Origin: Bovifimicola ammoniilytica
GTDB taxonomy: Bacteria; Bacillota; Clostridia; Lachnospirales; Lachnospiraceae
Reading direction: 5' to 3'
DNA length: 64,000 nucleotides
Assembly (NCBI RefSeq): GCF_025567085.1
Contig: NZ_JAOQJN010000002.1
Coordinates: 186,001-250,000, forward strand
Shown: piece by piece, positions 8,461 to 16,136 of the stretch
How the letters are laid out: every line of letters starts with the position of its first letter
How positions within the stretch are numbered: position 1 is the stretch's first letter
Made by a program: the position numbers and the translations under genes
Notes under the pieces: model-generated
Databases searched by the model: none
What the model was told of the DNA's origin: nothing
Seen by the model: only the letters and a program-made list of their open reading frames with translations

Positions 8461-9546
8461 ATGAGTCAGAAATTAAGAGTCGGAATTTTAGGTGCAACAG
8501 GTATGGTAGGACAGAGATTTATCTCACTCCTTGAGAATCACCCTTGGTTTGAAGTAGTTACAGTAGCAGCAAGTCCACGTTCAGCAGGAAAGACATATGA
8601 AGAAGCTGTAGGAGGACGTTGGAAAATGGATACTCCAATGCCGGAAGCAGTTAAGAAATTAGTAGTATTAAATGTTAATGAAGTTGAAAAAGTTGCTGCA
8701 ACAGTAGATTTCGTATTTAGTGCAGTAGATATGACTAAAGATGAGATTAAAGCTATTGAAGAAGCATACGCTAAGACAGAAACACCTGTTGTATCAAACA
8801 ACAGTGCACACAGATGGACACCTGATGTGCCAATGGTAGTTCCAGAAATTAATCCTGAACATTTCAAAGTTATAGAGTCACAGAAGAAACGTCTTGGAAC
8901 AACAAGAGGTTTCGTAGCAGTAAAACCTAACTGCTCAATCCAGAGTTATGCTCCTGTACTTACAGCATGGAAAGAATTTGAGCCATACGAAGTAGTAGCT
9001 ACTACATATCAGGCTATTTCAGGTGCAGGTAAGACATTTAAAGACTGGCCAGAGATGGAGGGTAACATTATTCCGTTTATCGGCGGCGAAGAAGAAAAGA
9101 GTGAGCAGGAACCATTAAGATTATGGGGTAAAGTAGAAGATGGAGTAATCAAGAAAGCTGAATCTCCTGTTATCACAACACAGTGTATAAGAGTACCTGT
9201 TCTTAACGGACATACAGCAGCAGTATTTGTTAAGTTCAAGAAGAAACCAACTAAAGAGCAGTTAATCGAGAAATTAGTTACATTTAGTGGTGTTCCACAG
9301 GAATTAGAACTTCCAAGTGCTCCAAAGCAGTTTATCCAGTATCTTGAAGAAGATAATCGTCCACAGGTTTCATTAGATGTTAATTATGAAAATGGTATGG
9401 GCGTTTCAGTAGGACGTTTAAGAGAAGATACAGTTTATGATTATAAATTCGTTGGATTATCTCATAATACAGTAAGAGGTGCAGCAGGTGGTGCAGTACT
9501 TTGCGCTGAATTACTTAAAGCTCAGGGATATATTCAGGCAAAATAA
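8461..9546 (+). CDS. asd: Aspartate-semialdehyde dehydrogenase
   Basis: NADPH-dependent reduction of aspartyl phosphate to aspartate beta-semialdehyde, the branch point for lysine/diaminopimelate, threonine and methionine. NADP-binding motif GATGMVGQRF at residues 10-19; catalytic cysteine C158 in KPNCSIQ; substrate-binding region around GHTAAVFVKF near 251. The length (361 aa) and motif spacing match the archaeal/fungal-like class rather than the shorter E. coli type. GAGGTG precedes the ATG by 6 bases. It is monocistronic between its promoter and terminator. Its product is also a substrate of the carboxyspermidine dehydrogenase encoded 5 kb upstream, a possible but unproven functional link. 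Confidence 0.95.
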   Translation: MSQKLRVGILGATGMVGQRFISLLENHPWFEVVTVAASPRSAGKTYEEAVGGRWKMDTPMPEAVKKLVVLNVNEVEKVAATVDFVFSAVDMTKDEIKAIEEAYAKTETPVVSNNSAHRWTPDVPMVVPEINPEHFKVIESQKKRLGTTRGFVAVKPNCSIQSYAPVLTAWKEFEPYEVVATTYQAISGAGKTFKDWPEMEGNIIPFIGGEEEKSEQEPLRLWGKVEDGVIKKAESPVITTQCIRVPVLNGHTAAVFVKFKKKPTKEQLIEKLVTFSGVPQELELPSAPKQFIQYLEEDNRPQVSLDVNYENGMGVSVGRLREDTVYDYKFVGLSHNTVRGAAGGAVLCAELLKAQGYIQAK

Positions 9547-9590
9547 TTAGTATATTATATATTTATATAGTAAGAAAATAATGTATGAGT

Positions 9591-9640
9591 TACAGCCGGT
9601 TTTTTGGTGAATTTAGTTACCAGAAAGCCGGCTGTTTGTA
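9591..9640 (+). terminator. Intrinsic terminator of asd
   Basis: ACAGCCGG...CCGGCTGT stem with an inner TTGG/CCAG pairing, followed by TTTGTATTTT. Confidence 0.85.
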
Positions 9641-9642
9641 TT

Positions 9643-9671
9643 TTGACTTCATTTAGATAAAATGGTATAAT
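9643..9671 (+). promoter_or_regulatory. Strong promoter for the LytTR regulator
   Basis: TTGACT at 9643-9648 and TATAAT at 9666-9671 with an ideal 17-base spacer. Its -35 lies at the tail of the asd terminator. The leader is about 85 bases long. Confidence 0.8.
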
Positions 9672-9762
9672 ATGGAATATTAACAGAGGATAAAGTAGAA
9701 TTTTAAATAATAATTAACATATAAAGAGAAAAGTGTATAGATAACGGAGGATATAAGAAAAA

Positions 9763-10461
9763 GTGAGAGTTGGACTATATAATTTTGATAAGAATGAATT
9801 AGAGGAAGTTAAAGAAATAGTTAATAATGAGTTATGTAATATGGAGATTATAAATGAAATTGTGGTTATATCCAAAGAAGATAAAGAAAGATTAGGAAGA
9901 GCCGATGATTTCTTCAATATATTAATAATTGGCAATTCGTTTGACATTCTTGTAGAATTAGAGCATACATTACAAAATATTTCTCATTATACAAAAATCA
10001 TTATTGGAATTGATGAGAGAAGCTTTGCAATGTCTGATTTTGGTATAAAAGTGTATGGTTACTTTATGAAAAACACCATAAAAGAGAGCCTGCCACAGAT
10101 TATAAGAAATCTGGCGGATAAACTTACAAATGAGGATGACGATAAAAAGCAGATTAAGAAACTAATTAATGAAATAACTTACATATCAGTAGAACATATA
10201 TATTTAGTTGTTCATTTTAAGAATATGACAGCTAAAATTATCAGAAAGACTTTGAAGTCAGTGGAGGAAGAATTAAAAATGTATGGTTGTTTTATTAAAA
10301 TTCATAAATCGTGTCTTGTTAATATGAAATATGTAGATGATGTTATTGGCAATAAAGCAATTATAAATGGTAAGGAAATAGATATTTCAACACGTAGGTT
10401 AAAGATGTTTAAGGATATATATCATAATTACCAAATGAATAACAGAAAGCTTGATAGATAG
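9763..10461 (+). CDS. LytTR-domain response-regulator-like transcription factor with atypical receiver
   Basis: A 232-residue DNA-binding regulator. The C-terminal ~100 residues match LytTR: EITYISVEHIYLVVHF, then GCFIKIHKSCLVNMKYVDD near residue 178 and ISTRRLKMFKDIYHNY at the end. The first ~125 residues look like a receiver fold, but the strand that should carry the phospho-acceptor reads FNILIIGNSFDIL, with no aspartate at the usual site. It may therefore not be phosphorylated normally. The start is GTG, with GGAGG 12 bases upstream; no nearby ATG in frame fits. No histidine kinase is visible. It lies directly upstream of the secreted-protein/ABC genes, whose promoter has LytTR-like tandem repeats. 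Confidence 0.82.
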   Translation: MRVGLYNFDKNELEEVKEIVNNELCNMEIINEIVVISKEDKERLGRADDFFNILIIGNSFDILVELEHTLQNISHYTKIIIGIDERSFAMSDFGIKVYGYFMKNTIKESLPQIIRNLADKLTNEDDDKKQIKKLINEITYISVEHIYLVVHFKNMTAKIIRKTLKSVEEELKMYGCFIKIHKSCLVNMKYVDDVIGNKAIINGKEIDISTRRLKMFKDIYHNYQMNNRKLDR

Positions 10462-10468
10462 GTCATAG

Positions 10469-10669
10469 AAAGAACAGGATAATCATTACATTATAATAGA
10501 AAATAAATGTATAGGGATAGCGGAGAATATAAATTATGCAGATGGAAAACATAAGCAAATCATACTTCATATATCAGGAAATATTAGGATAGATGGTATT
10601 GAATATGATAATTGTGGAAAAAATCAGTTTGATACTATTGCAGATATTTATAAAAATAAATATGAATAG
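10469..10669 (+). pseudogene. Possible frameshifted or decayed small gene (about 66 codons)
   Basis: An open frame from 10469 to a TAG at 10667-10669 reads like real protein towards its end (GKHKQIILHISGNIRIDG, then a short tail ending in YKNKYE) but has no ATG, GTG or TTG start in a sensible place. An ATG with a ribosome site (GGAG at 10522-10525; ATG 10536) lies in a different frame and stops after 18 codons (10536-10592). A single-base slip just after that ATG would join the two. Its leader (10509-10532) resembles the leader of the LytTR gene (9735-9756). It may be a broken duplicate or an odd short gene; product not recognised. Confidence 0.35.
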
Positions 10670-10716
10670 CATATAATAAAGATAATGAATATCAGACTAT
10701 ATTAATATTTGAAACA

Positions 10717-10746
10717 TAAAAGGCGGGATTATTCCCGTCTTTTATT
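10717..10746 (+). terminator. Intrinsic terminator upstream of the secreted-protein gene
   Basis: AAAAGGCGGGA / TCCCGTCTTTT stem (one G-T pair) with a 4-base loop and T-run. It separates the LytTR transcript from the next promoter. The rest of 10670-11016 is AT-rich and holds the tandem repeats, promoter and palindrome listed separately. Confidence 0.85.
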
Positions 10747-10846
10747 ATATGCCTTTATGATGAAAAATTTTGAAAATATGTAGATATTTTTAAAACAAAA
10801 TTTTAGTAGTAAAAGTAATAAAATGTCGAAAAACGCATTAAATACG

Positions 10847-10880
10847 TTGCGTTCAGAACAAAAGTCTTGCATTCAGAACA
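10847..10880 (+). promoter_or_regulatory. Tandem direct repeats, probable LytTR activator site
   Basis: TTGCGTTCAGAACA (10847-10860) and TTGCATTCAGAACA (10867-10880) differ at one base and recur every 20 bp, about two helical turns. They end 6 bp before the -35 element of the secreted-protein gene. LytTR activators of the AgrA/VirR type bind paired direct repeats with about two-turn spacing immediately upstream of -35, so the LytTR protein encoded just upstream is the natural candidate. Confidence 0.65.
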
Positions 10881-10886
10881 TTTTTG

Positions 10887-10915
10887 TTGCAATTATTCAT
10901 ATGGAATAATATAAT
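10887..10915 (+). promoter_or_regulatory. Promoter for the secreted small protein
   Basis: TTGCAA at 10887-10892 and TATAAT at 10910-10915, spacer 17 bases. The weak -35 and perfect -10 are what one expects of an activator-dependent promoter. Confidence 0.75.
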
Positions 10916-10919
10916 TGCC

Positions 10920-10935
10920 CCAGAAACGTTTCTGG
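10920..10935. promoter_or_regulatory. Perfect 16-bp palindrome at the transcription start
   Basis: CCAGAAACGTTTCTGG reads identically on both strands and starts 5 bp after the -10 box, so it covers the expected start of transcription. It may be a repressor operator, or an 8-bp hairpin at the extreme 5' end of the mRNA. Confidence 0.6.
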
Positions 10936-11016
10936 TAACTAACAGGTCATATTACATATATAAAATATAAAATAGATATGTAATTATTTTAATATTTATT
11001 TATAAGGAGAGAGTTT

Positions 11017-11418
11017 ATGAAGAAGAAGAGAAATTTAGCATTATTTATTTGTATTATGATAGTTGCAGTTAATTCTGCTTTAGTATATGCCAAAACAGAT
11101 TCAGCAACAAGAAGTTTTACTGATAAGGCAACTAATGTATCAGGAACTGCTAAAGTAACAATATCAAGTGGAATTGCTGGTGTTAATACAGTAAAATCTA
11201 ATGGTTCAATATCAGGAAGTGGAGTATGGATGACAAGCAGTCAGTATTACTGTACAAAAGTTGATGTTAAGACATATTTGGGCACAATGGGTTACAAAAT
11301 GTATAATGGACGTAAATCAGGAAGTGCTGTAAAAAAGGAATATTGTGCGTGGCAGGCAACAATGAAAATGTATTATAATAATAAATATAAATGTGGCTGG
11401 ACAGTATGTTGCTCATAA
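11017..11418 (+). CDS. Secreted cysteine-containing small protein (bacteriocin-like candidate)
   Basis: A 133-residue protein not recognised as a known family. A Sec signal peptide is clear: KKKR, a hydrophobic core, then VYA before residue 26 as a likely signal-peptidase I site. The mature ~108 residues are rich in Ser, Thr, Gly, Lys and Tyr with five cysteines (79, 110, 126, 131, 132), ending CGWTVCCS. The alternating polar pattern suggests beta structure. AGGAGAG lies 6 bases before the ATG. It follows a promoter with LytTR-like repeats and is followed by a terminator, then by two FtsX-like proteins and an ABC ATPase. This layout recalls lactococcin-972-type clusters, but I see no clear sequence match; antimicrobial function is inference. 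Confidence 0.8.
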   Translation: MKKKRNLALFICIMIVAVNSALVYAKTDSATRSFTDKATNVSGTAKVTISSGIAGVNTVKSNGSISGSGVWMTSSQYYCTKVDVKTYLGTMGYKMYNGRKSGSAVKKEYCAWQATMKMYYNNKYKCGWTVCCS

Positions 11419-11426
11419 GTAAATAA

Positions 11427-11502
11427 GAAAATACTCTGTCATAAAATTATTAGATATCATTTAATAGATATGAATAATTATGATATGGCAGAGTATTTTT
11501 AA
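11427..11502 (+). terminator. Terminator between the secreted-protein gene and the membrane/ABC genes
   Basis: AAAATACTCTGTCATA pairs with TATGGCAGAGTATTTT (one T-G pair) across an AT-rich loop, ending in TTTTT. Partial read-through would give much more of the secreted protein than of the transporter genes. Confidence 0.8.
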
Positions 11503-11550
11503 ATTATAATATATTTATTACATAAGTCTACAGCTTAAATGGAGGTTACA

Positions 11551-12726
11551 ATGCGTGAAAAGTGTACTAAGATATTCCGAGATATCCCATCATCACTTCT
11601 GCTTATTATCGGATTTTGTCTTACAATGTTTGTTGCTATGAAGTCCTGTGAATTCGTGAATAAAGTAATGGGAAGTAAATCAACTGACAAAGGTTATGAG
11701 ATGTATTATATTAATTTTACACATTCAGAAGTCATAACAGAAAAGAAAGATAAATTGACATATATGTATGTTGATTCTTCATCACAATGGATTAAATTTG
11801 AGGATATATATAACATTATGGCAGAGAAGAAATTGAATTTCTGTATCAATAATTTTGTGCATATTGGTGAAAGTCAGGAAATAGAGCGAGTTGTGACATA
11901 TATCTATAATTTTGATGATATATATCCATTTGAATATAAAAAGAGAATGAAAACAGATAGTGAAAATGAACCTGTTGTCGTGATAGGAGAATCAATAGTT
12001 GATTATACGAATAAAATAGGAGACAGTTATTATCTGAATATAGAGGGACGTTATTATGAAGTTGCTGGAATTACTGTGAATAATGAGGCTGGAGGATATG
12101 ATTCATCTATCTATTTTATTGGAGACCATATAGAAAATGCAAAATATTATAAAGATGCTGAATCTGAGTTTGAAACTACAATTATGACAGGTGATGAGAG
12201 TTGTATGTATGCATATGGTAAAAATAAAGGAGTTGTTACACTGATTAATGAAGTTAAGACAGAGTGTGAAGAAGAATATCCTGTAAATATTTCTGTAAGT
12301 ACGGAAGAAACAGATTATACAGAGAAGAATATGACAAACATTATATATAGAAATATTAATATAATTTTATTACCGATATTATTCATATTCTGTATTAACA
12401 GTTGTTATTGTATTACATATCTATGGGTTAAAGCAAGAAAATATGATATAGCAGTAAAATATACATTTGGTTTTTCTAAAGGTCAGATATATGGCTGGAT
12501 AATGAAAGAAATAAGCATACTTATTGGAATTGCAGTAATTATAACTATGGTTGTTAAGATAATATTTGATTTGATAATTAAGAATAGTTTTAATTTTGAT
12601 TATAGAACATTATACGATATTCTTATCATTACAGGTTCAGTAGTGTTTACGTTATTAATAACTTCTATTGGCGCATATCGATATTCAAATAGAATTATCC
12701 CGGCAGAAGTACTAAAGGAACTATAG
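11551..12726 (+). CDS. FtsX/MacB-like membrane protein, first of a pair
   Basis: A 391-residue membrane protein with the topology of MacB/FtsX permeases: one N-terminal membrane segment (about 12-35), an extracellular domain of about 220 residues, then three C-terminal membrane segments (about 270-295, 318-340 and 355-380). There is no other clear motif. The start at 11551 is chosen because the earlier ATG (11539) overlaps the ribosome site ATGGAGG; GGAGG to ATG spacing is then 6. Together with the next membrane gene and the ABC ATPase it likely forms a heterodimeric transporter or mechanotransducer. The small secreted protein upstream is the probable substrate, target of immunity, or sensor ligand. 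Confidence 0.75.
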   Translation: MREKCTKIFRDIPSSLLLIIGFCLTMFVAMKSCEFVNKVMGSKSTDKGYEMYYINFTHSEVITEKKDKLTYMYVDSSSQWIKFEDIYNIMAEKKLNFCINNFVHIGESQEIERVVTYIYNFDDIYPFEYKKRMKTDSENEPVVVIGESIVDYTNKIGDSYYLNIEGRYYEVAGITVNNEAGGYDSSIYFIGDHIENAKYYKDAESEFETTIMTGDESCMYAYGKNKGVVTLINEVKTECEEEYPVNISVSTEETDYTEKNMTNIIYRNINIILLPILFIFCINSCYCITYLWVKARKYDIAVKYTFGFSKGQIYGWIMKEISILIGIAVIITMVVKIIFDLIIKNSFNFDYRTLYDILIITGSVVFTLLITSIGAYRYSNRIIPAEVLKEL

Positions 12727-12775
12727 ATTACAAAGAGATATTAGTGTGAAAGATAATGCCGATGCGATTATTTTT

Positions 12776-12891
12776 CACGCAGCTAATTGTTTAGGGGCGA
12801 AAACAATTAGCATATATGGCAGATGAGAAATCACTTTAGCGAATTACTCATCGCTTCCTCACGACAAAGTCGCTCGTAAATAAGGATTATT
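12776..12891 (+). repeat. Dispersed hairpin-rich leader repeat, copy A
   Basis: Contains two hairpins (CTAATTGTTT...AAACAATTAG at 12783-12810; GATGAG...CTCATC at 12822-12852) and ends in a TCGCTCGTAAATAAGGATTA tract leading straight into the ribosome site of the next gene. A related copy lies in inverse orientation at 25662-25776, and a 3' fragment at 23703-23748. The short stretch before it (about 12743-12770, GTGTGAAAGATAATGCCG) resembles part of the giant inverted repeat near 20.48 kb. Confidence 0.7.
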
Positions 12892-12902
12892 ATGGAGGAA
12901 AA

Positions 12903-14234
12903 ATGTTTAAACATAAATTAAGAATTGCATTTGATGAATTAATTAGAGAACGTAATTCGGGTGGAAATATATTGTTAGAGGCAGTGTCATTGTTACTAAT
13001 AGGAGTAATGCTTTTTATTGTAGATATGAATATTTATAATGAAAAAATGGTTAGTAATATACTTGTATCAGATTTAGATAATACAGGAATCATATCAATA
13101 GAAGATGATAATAATTACGATAGATATGAAACTATGGAGGGACTTGAACGATTTAAAAAGGAATATATGCAAAGATTTAATATCTTTTTAAATGAATTGA
13201 ACAATTATAAAGGTATAGATGCAGCAATAGAGTATCAGTGGTCAGATATGAGTATAGATTTATATACAGATACAAATGGAAATAAAGTTTTTACTCAAAG
13301 TTTTAATATAGCGGAGCAAACCTATGAGTCATATACAATGTTTACGGAAGATGAGATAGGAAGAAGTATTAGCACATTATGTGTTGGAAGAGACTATAAT
13401 AAATTATTCAAAATAGATGTGATAACTGACTATACAGAAGATGAAGAGAATGAAATGTTTAGTAAATATACGGGCATAATATATATGGGAGATGCACTTG
13501 AACATATAGAACCAGGAACAGTTATAACGAGTGAATTTGGTGAAACATATATAGTTGGAGGTACTATTAAAAAGGGAGATAAGATGCCTAAGATTGAAGA
13601 TGTAAGCGGCCAGGCAACAGCTTACGAGATAATGGATTATAAAATTCTTATAGTAAGAAATATGATAGAAGCTCCGGAAAAAATATGTTTTAAGCTTAAA
13701 GATGGATATTCTATTAATGATTTAAAAAATGAGATGTCCATACTGGGCAGAAAGATGAATTATACTCTGGCAGTAAAAAATTTCAAAATTATATTTGATA
13801 CAATAGGCTTTAAAAATAAGACATTTGTAAATTACATAAAACAAATATTATACATTATTATGATAACAGTTATTGTATTACAGGTAAGTATGCAGGTGGT
13901 ACATCTGTTAGAGAATTTTGGCAATTATGGAATATTATATGCAAATGGTTTTTCGGCAGGCGACCATTATTTTATATTCCTGATTCAGAATATATTGAAA
14001 GGAATTATTGCATTTTTTATTGCCCTGGGAGCAGGATATCTTATTCTGAAATTTATGTATACGGATATTGTGAGCAGGTATACTATGAGAATATTATATA
14101 ATGTTGTACTTAAATATATATTATGGAAAGTTGCACTTTGTGCATTTACGATAGCTATATTTACGGCAATAATAGCGATTGTTTTATTCAAGAGAAAATC
14201 ACCTGCTGTTTTAATTAAGGAAAGTAAAAAATAA
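12903..14234 (+). CDS. FtsX/MacB-like membrane protein, second of a pair
   Basis: A 443-residue protein with the same plan as the previous membrane gene: N-terminal membrane segment (about 24-45), an acidic extracellular domain of about 270 residues, then three membrane segments (about 312-337, 350-382 and 400-430). It ends in the basic tail KRKSPAVLIKESKK, typical of FtsX-like permeases. The two proteins are not obvious duplicates by eye. The ATG follows GGAGG by 5 bases. A dispersed hairpin repeat fills the 176 bases before it, an unusual place to break a transporter operon. It likely pairs with the previous protein and the ABC ATPase encoded next; substrate unknown. Confidence 0.75.
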   Translation: MFKHKLRIAFDELIRERNSGGNILLEAVSLLLIGVMLFIVDMNIYNEKMVSNILVSDLDNTGIISIEDDNNYDRYETMEGLERFKKEYMQRFNIFLNELNNYKGIDAAIEYQWSDMSIDLYTDTNGNKVFTQSFNIAEQTYESYTMFTEDEIGRSISTLCVGRDYNKLFKIDVITDYTEDEENEMFSKYTGIIYMGDALEHIEPGTVITSEFGETYIVGGTIKKGDKMPKIEDVSGQATAYEIMDYKILIVRNMIEAPEKICFKLKDGYSINDLKNEMSILGRKMNYTLAVKNFKIIFDTIGFKNKTFVNYIKQILYIIMITVIVLQVSMQVVHLLENFGNYGILYANGFSAGDHYFIFLIQNILKGIIAFFIALGAGYLILKFMYTDIVSRYTMRILYNVVLKYILWKVALCAFTIAIFTAIIAIVLFKRKSPAVLIKESKK

Positions 14235-14316
14235 GATTATTAATCATAAAAATATTGCAGTAGAAAGGATAAGTAATCAGATTATAGGAAATGATAATCA
14301 GATTTTGGAATAATAT

Positions 14317-15003
14317 ATGATAGAATTAAAAGATGTATGTAAAACATACAAATATGGAAAAGAAGAAACTAAAGCACTTGATAATATTAATCTGACTATA
14401 AAAGATGGCGAATTTGTCGCAGTTATAGGTAATTCAGGTTCAGGTAAAAGTACACTCTTAAATGTAATAGGGTGTATGGATCTGATGGATAGTGGAAGCT
14501 ATATTTTAAATGGACAGGAAATAAGTGGAATAAAAATAAATAAACTGCATAAGGCCAGAAAAGAATCAATTAGTTTTGTATTTCAGAACTTTGCTTTGTT
14601 AAATCATTATACAGTTTTTGAAAATGTAGAAGTACCTTTACTAGCTAAAAAAGTCAGGAAAAGTGAAAGAAAAAGAATAGTAAAAGAAAAATTAGAGTTA
14701 ATGGGAATATATGATTTAAAGAGTAAACTTCCAACTAAGATATCGGGAGGTCAGCAGCAAAGATGTGCAATAGCAAGAGCACTTGCATCGGACAATAATA
14801 TTATACTGGCGGATGAACCAACAGGAGCATTAGACAGTAAAACAGGCGAAGAGATTATAAATGTGTTGAAACAACTCAATGGTATGGGGAAAACAGTTAT
14901 AATTGTTACGCATAATATGGATATTGCAAAACAAACTGACAGAATATTAGAAATGGAAGATGGAAGAATCAGAGATATAGATTTAGAGCAGGTAACAAAA
15001 TAA
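14317..15003 (+). CDS. MacB/LolD-type ABC transporter ATPase
   Basis: A 228-residue ATPase with all canonical elements: Walker A GNSGSGKST near residue 38, Q-loop VFQNF near 89, signature SGGQQQR near 142, Walker B IILADEPTGALDS near 160 and H-loop VTHN near 194. The length and the ADEPTGALD sequence are typical of the MacB/LolD/FtsE-like group, which partners FtsX-fold membrane proteins; this supports a complex with the two preceding gene products. The ribosome site is weak (GGA 8 bases before ATG). Unlike the lone ABC ATPase at 6.2 kb, nothing essential is missing. Confidence 0.9.
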   Translation: MIELKDVCKTYKYGKEETKALDNINLTIKDGEFVAVIGNSGSGKSTLLNVIGCMDLMDSGSYILNGQEISGIKINKLHKARKESISFVFQNFALLNHYTVFENVEVPLLAKKVRKSERKRIVKEKLELMGIYDLKSKLPTKISGGQQQRCAIARALASDNNIILADEPTGALDSKTGEEIINVLKQLNGMGKTVIIVTHNMDIAKQTDRILEMEDGRIRDIDLEQVTK

Positions 15004-15062
15004 TCCTAATGTAAAATATAATAAATATTTTAGAATATATTGCTAACTTTTTAGAATTATTG

Positions 15063-15071
15063 TGATATAAT
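15063..15071 (+). promoter_or_regulatory. Extended -10 element upstream of the flavoprotein gene
   Basis: TGATATAAT (TG at 15063-15064, TATAAT at 15066-15071). No good -35 at 17 bases, consistent with an extended -10 promoter. Its leader, about 175 bases, is very AT-rich. Confidence 0.45.
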
Positions 15072-15168
15072 AAAAAGAGGATTGCGATATTTAACGGAAA
15101 ATATATTGATAAAGAATATATTAATAATTATATTTAATAAATGTAATATATCATTATTAATTAACAGA

Positions 15169-15201
15169 TATTAATGATTAATATTAATCTAATCATTAAT
15201 A
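15169..15201 (+). other. Perfect 12-bp stem hairpin in the flavoprotein leader
   Basis: TATTAATGATTA (15169-15180) pairs perfectly with TAATCATTAATA (15190-15201) around a 9-base loop. No T-run follows, so it is not a terminator. It may affect leader stability. Confidence 0.5.
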
Positions 15202-15252
15202 TAGAAAGGTTAGATATTGCATAGATTTGATTGAGAAAGGCATGGTCAGATT

Positions 15253-15756
15253 ATGAGTTTTAAAGAGATTAGTGCAAATGATATAAAAGATAATGCATTT
15301 GATATGATAGGTAAGAAATGGATGTTAGTAACAGCCTCTGATGGAGAAAAGGTTAATTCTATGACAGCATCATGGGGTGGTGTTGGCATAATGTGGGGCA
15401 AACCAGTGGCATTTGTATTCATAAGACCACAGAGATATACTAAAGAATTTGTTGATAAGGCAGGTACTTTATCGCTTACTTTCTTTGATGAGTCATATAG
15501 AAAGATGTTAAATTATATGGGAACTACTTCAGGAAGAAATGAAGATAAAATCGCTAAGGCAGGACTTACAACATGTTTTAGTGATAAGACACCATATTTT
15601 GAAGAAGCTGAAACAGCATTAATAGTTAAGAAATTGTATGCACAGGAAATGAGCAGTGATTATCTTGTGGATAAGAATATTGATACAAGATGGTATCCTG
15701 AAAATGATTATCATACTATGTATATATGCGAGATAGAAAAAGTTTTAGTTAAATAG
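15253..15756 (+). CDS. Flavin reductase-like domain protein
   Basis: A 167-residue FMN-binding split-barrel protein of the flavin reductase-like/FlaRed group. The typical N-terminal sequence KWMLVTASDGEKVNSMTASW (about 22-41) and the PQRYTKEFVDKAGTLSLTFF region (about 60-80) match this family, whose members reduce flavin or act as small oxidoreductases. Short relatives like this are common in gut clostridia and mostly uncharacterised. It is followed after 20 bases by an HPt-domain gene. No partner monooxygenase is visible, so the electron acceptor is unknown. Confidence 0.8.
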   Translation: MSFKEISANDIKDNAFDMIGKKWMLVTASDGEKVNSMTASWGGVGIMWGKPVAFVFIRPQRYTKEFVDKAGTLSLTFFDESYRKMLNYMGTTSGRNEDKIAKAGLTTCFSDKTPYFEEAETALIVKKLYAQEMSSDYLVDKNIDTRWYPENDYHTMYICEIEKVLVK

Positions 15757-15776
15757 AATTACGGGGTGGTTAGAAA

Positions 15777-16136
15777 ATGGATTCAAGATACGGGATGCTT
15801 AAAGACGTAGGTATTGACATTATTGAATTAACTGATAATATGGGATTTGATGATAAAATGATAGAATATGTCTTTAAGGCTTTTCTGAAAGATGAAAATT
15901 TTGAAAAGTTATGTAAGAGTATAGAATGTAAAGATTACGAAACAGCATTTTTTGCGGCACACACTTTAAAAGGTGTGCTTTCTAATCTTGCTATAAAAAA
16001 TTTACAATTAATTTGCAGTGATATTGTTGAAAAATTAAGACATAAGGACTATGATAACATAGATTGCGAATTTAAAGAATTTTGTAATATGTATAATGAA
16101 ATACGTGATACGATAATGGAGGTATATGATGAATAA
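15777..16136 (+). CDS. Orphan histidine-phosphotransfer (HPt) protein
   Basis: A 119-residue all-helical protein with the HPt motif AAHTLKGVLSNLAI; the phosphorylatable histidine is H62. HPt proteins relay phosphate between hybrid kinases and response regulators. No kinase or receiver gene lies nearby, so it is an orphan here. The protein is acidic and has no membrane segment. Its end overlaps the metallophosphoesterase gene by 8 bases (GGAGG for that gene is inside this one), which suggests coupled translation of a signalling adaptor and a membrane phosphoesterase. Confidence 0.85.
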   Translation: MDSRYGMLKDVGIDIIELTDNMGFDDKMIEYVFKAFLKDENFEKLCKSIECKDYETAFFAAHTLKGVLSNLAIKNLQLICSDIVEKLRHKDYDNIDCEFKEFCNMYNEIRDTIMEVYDE

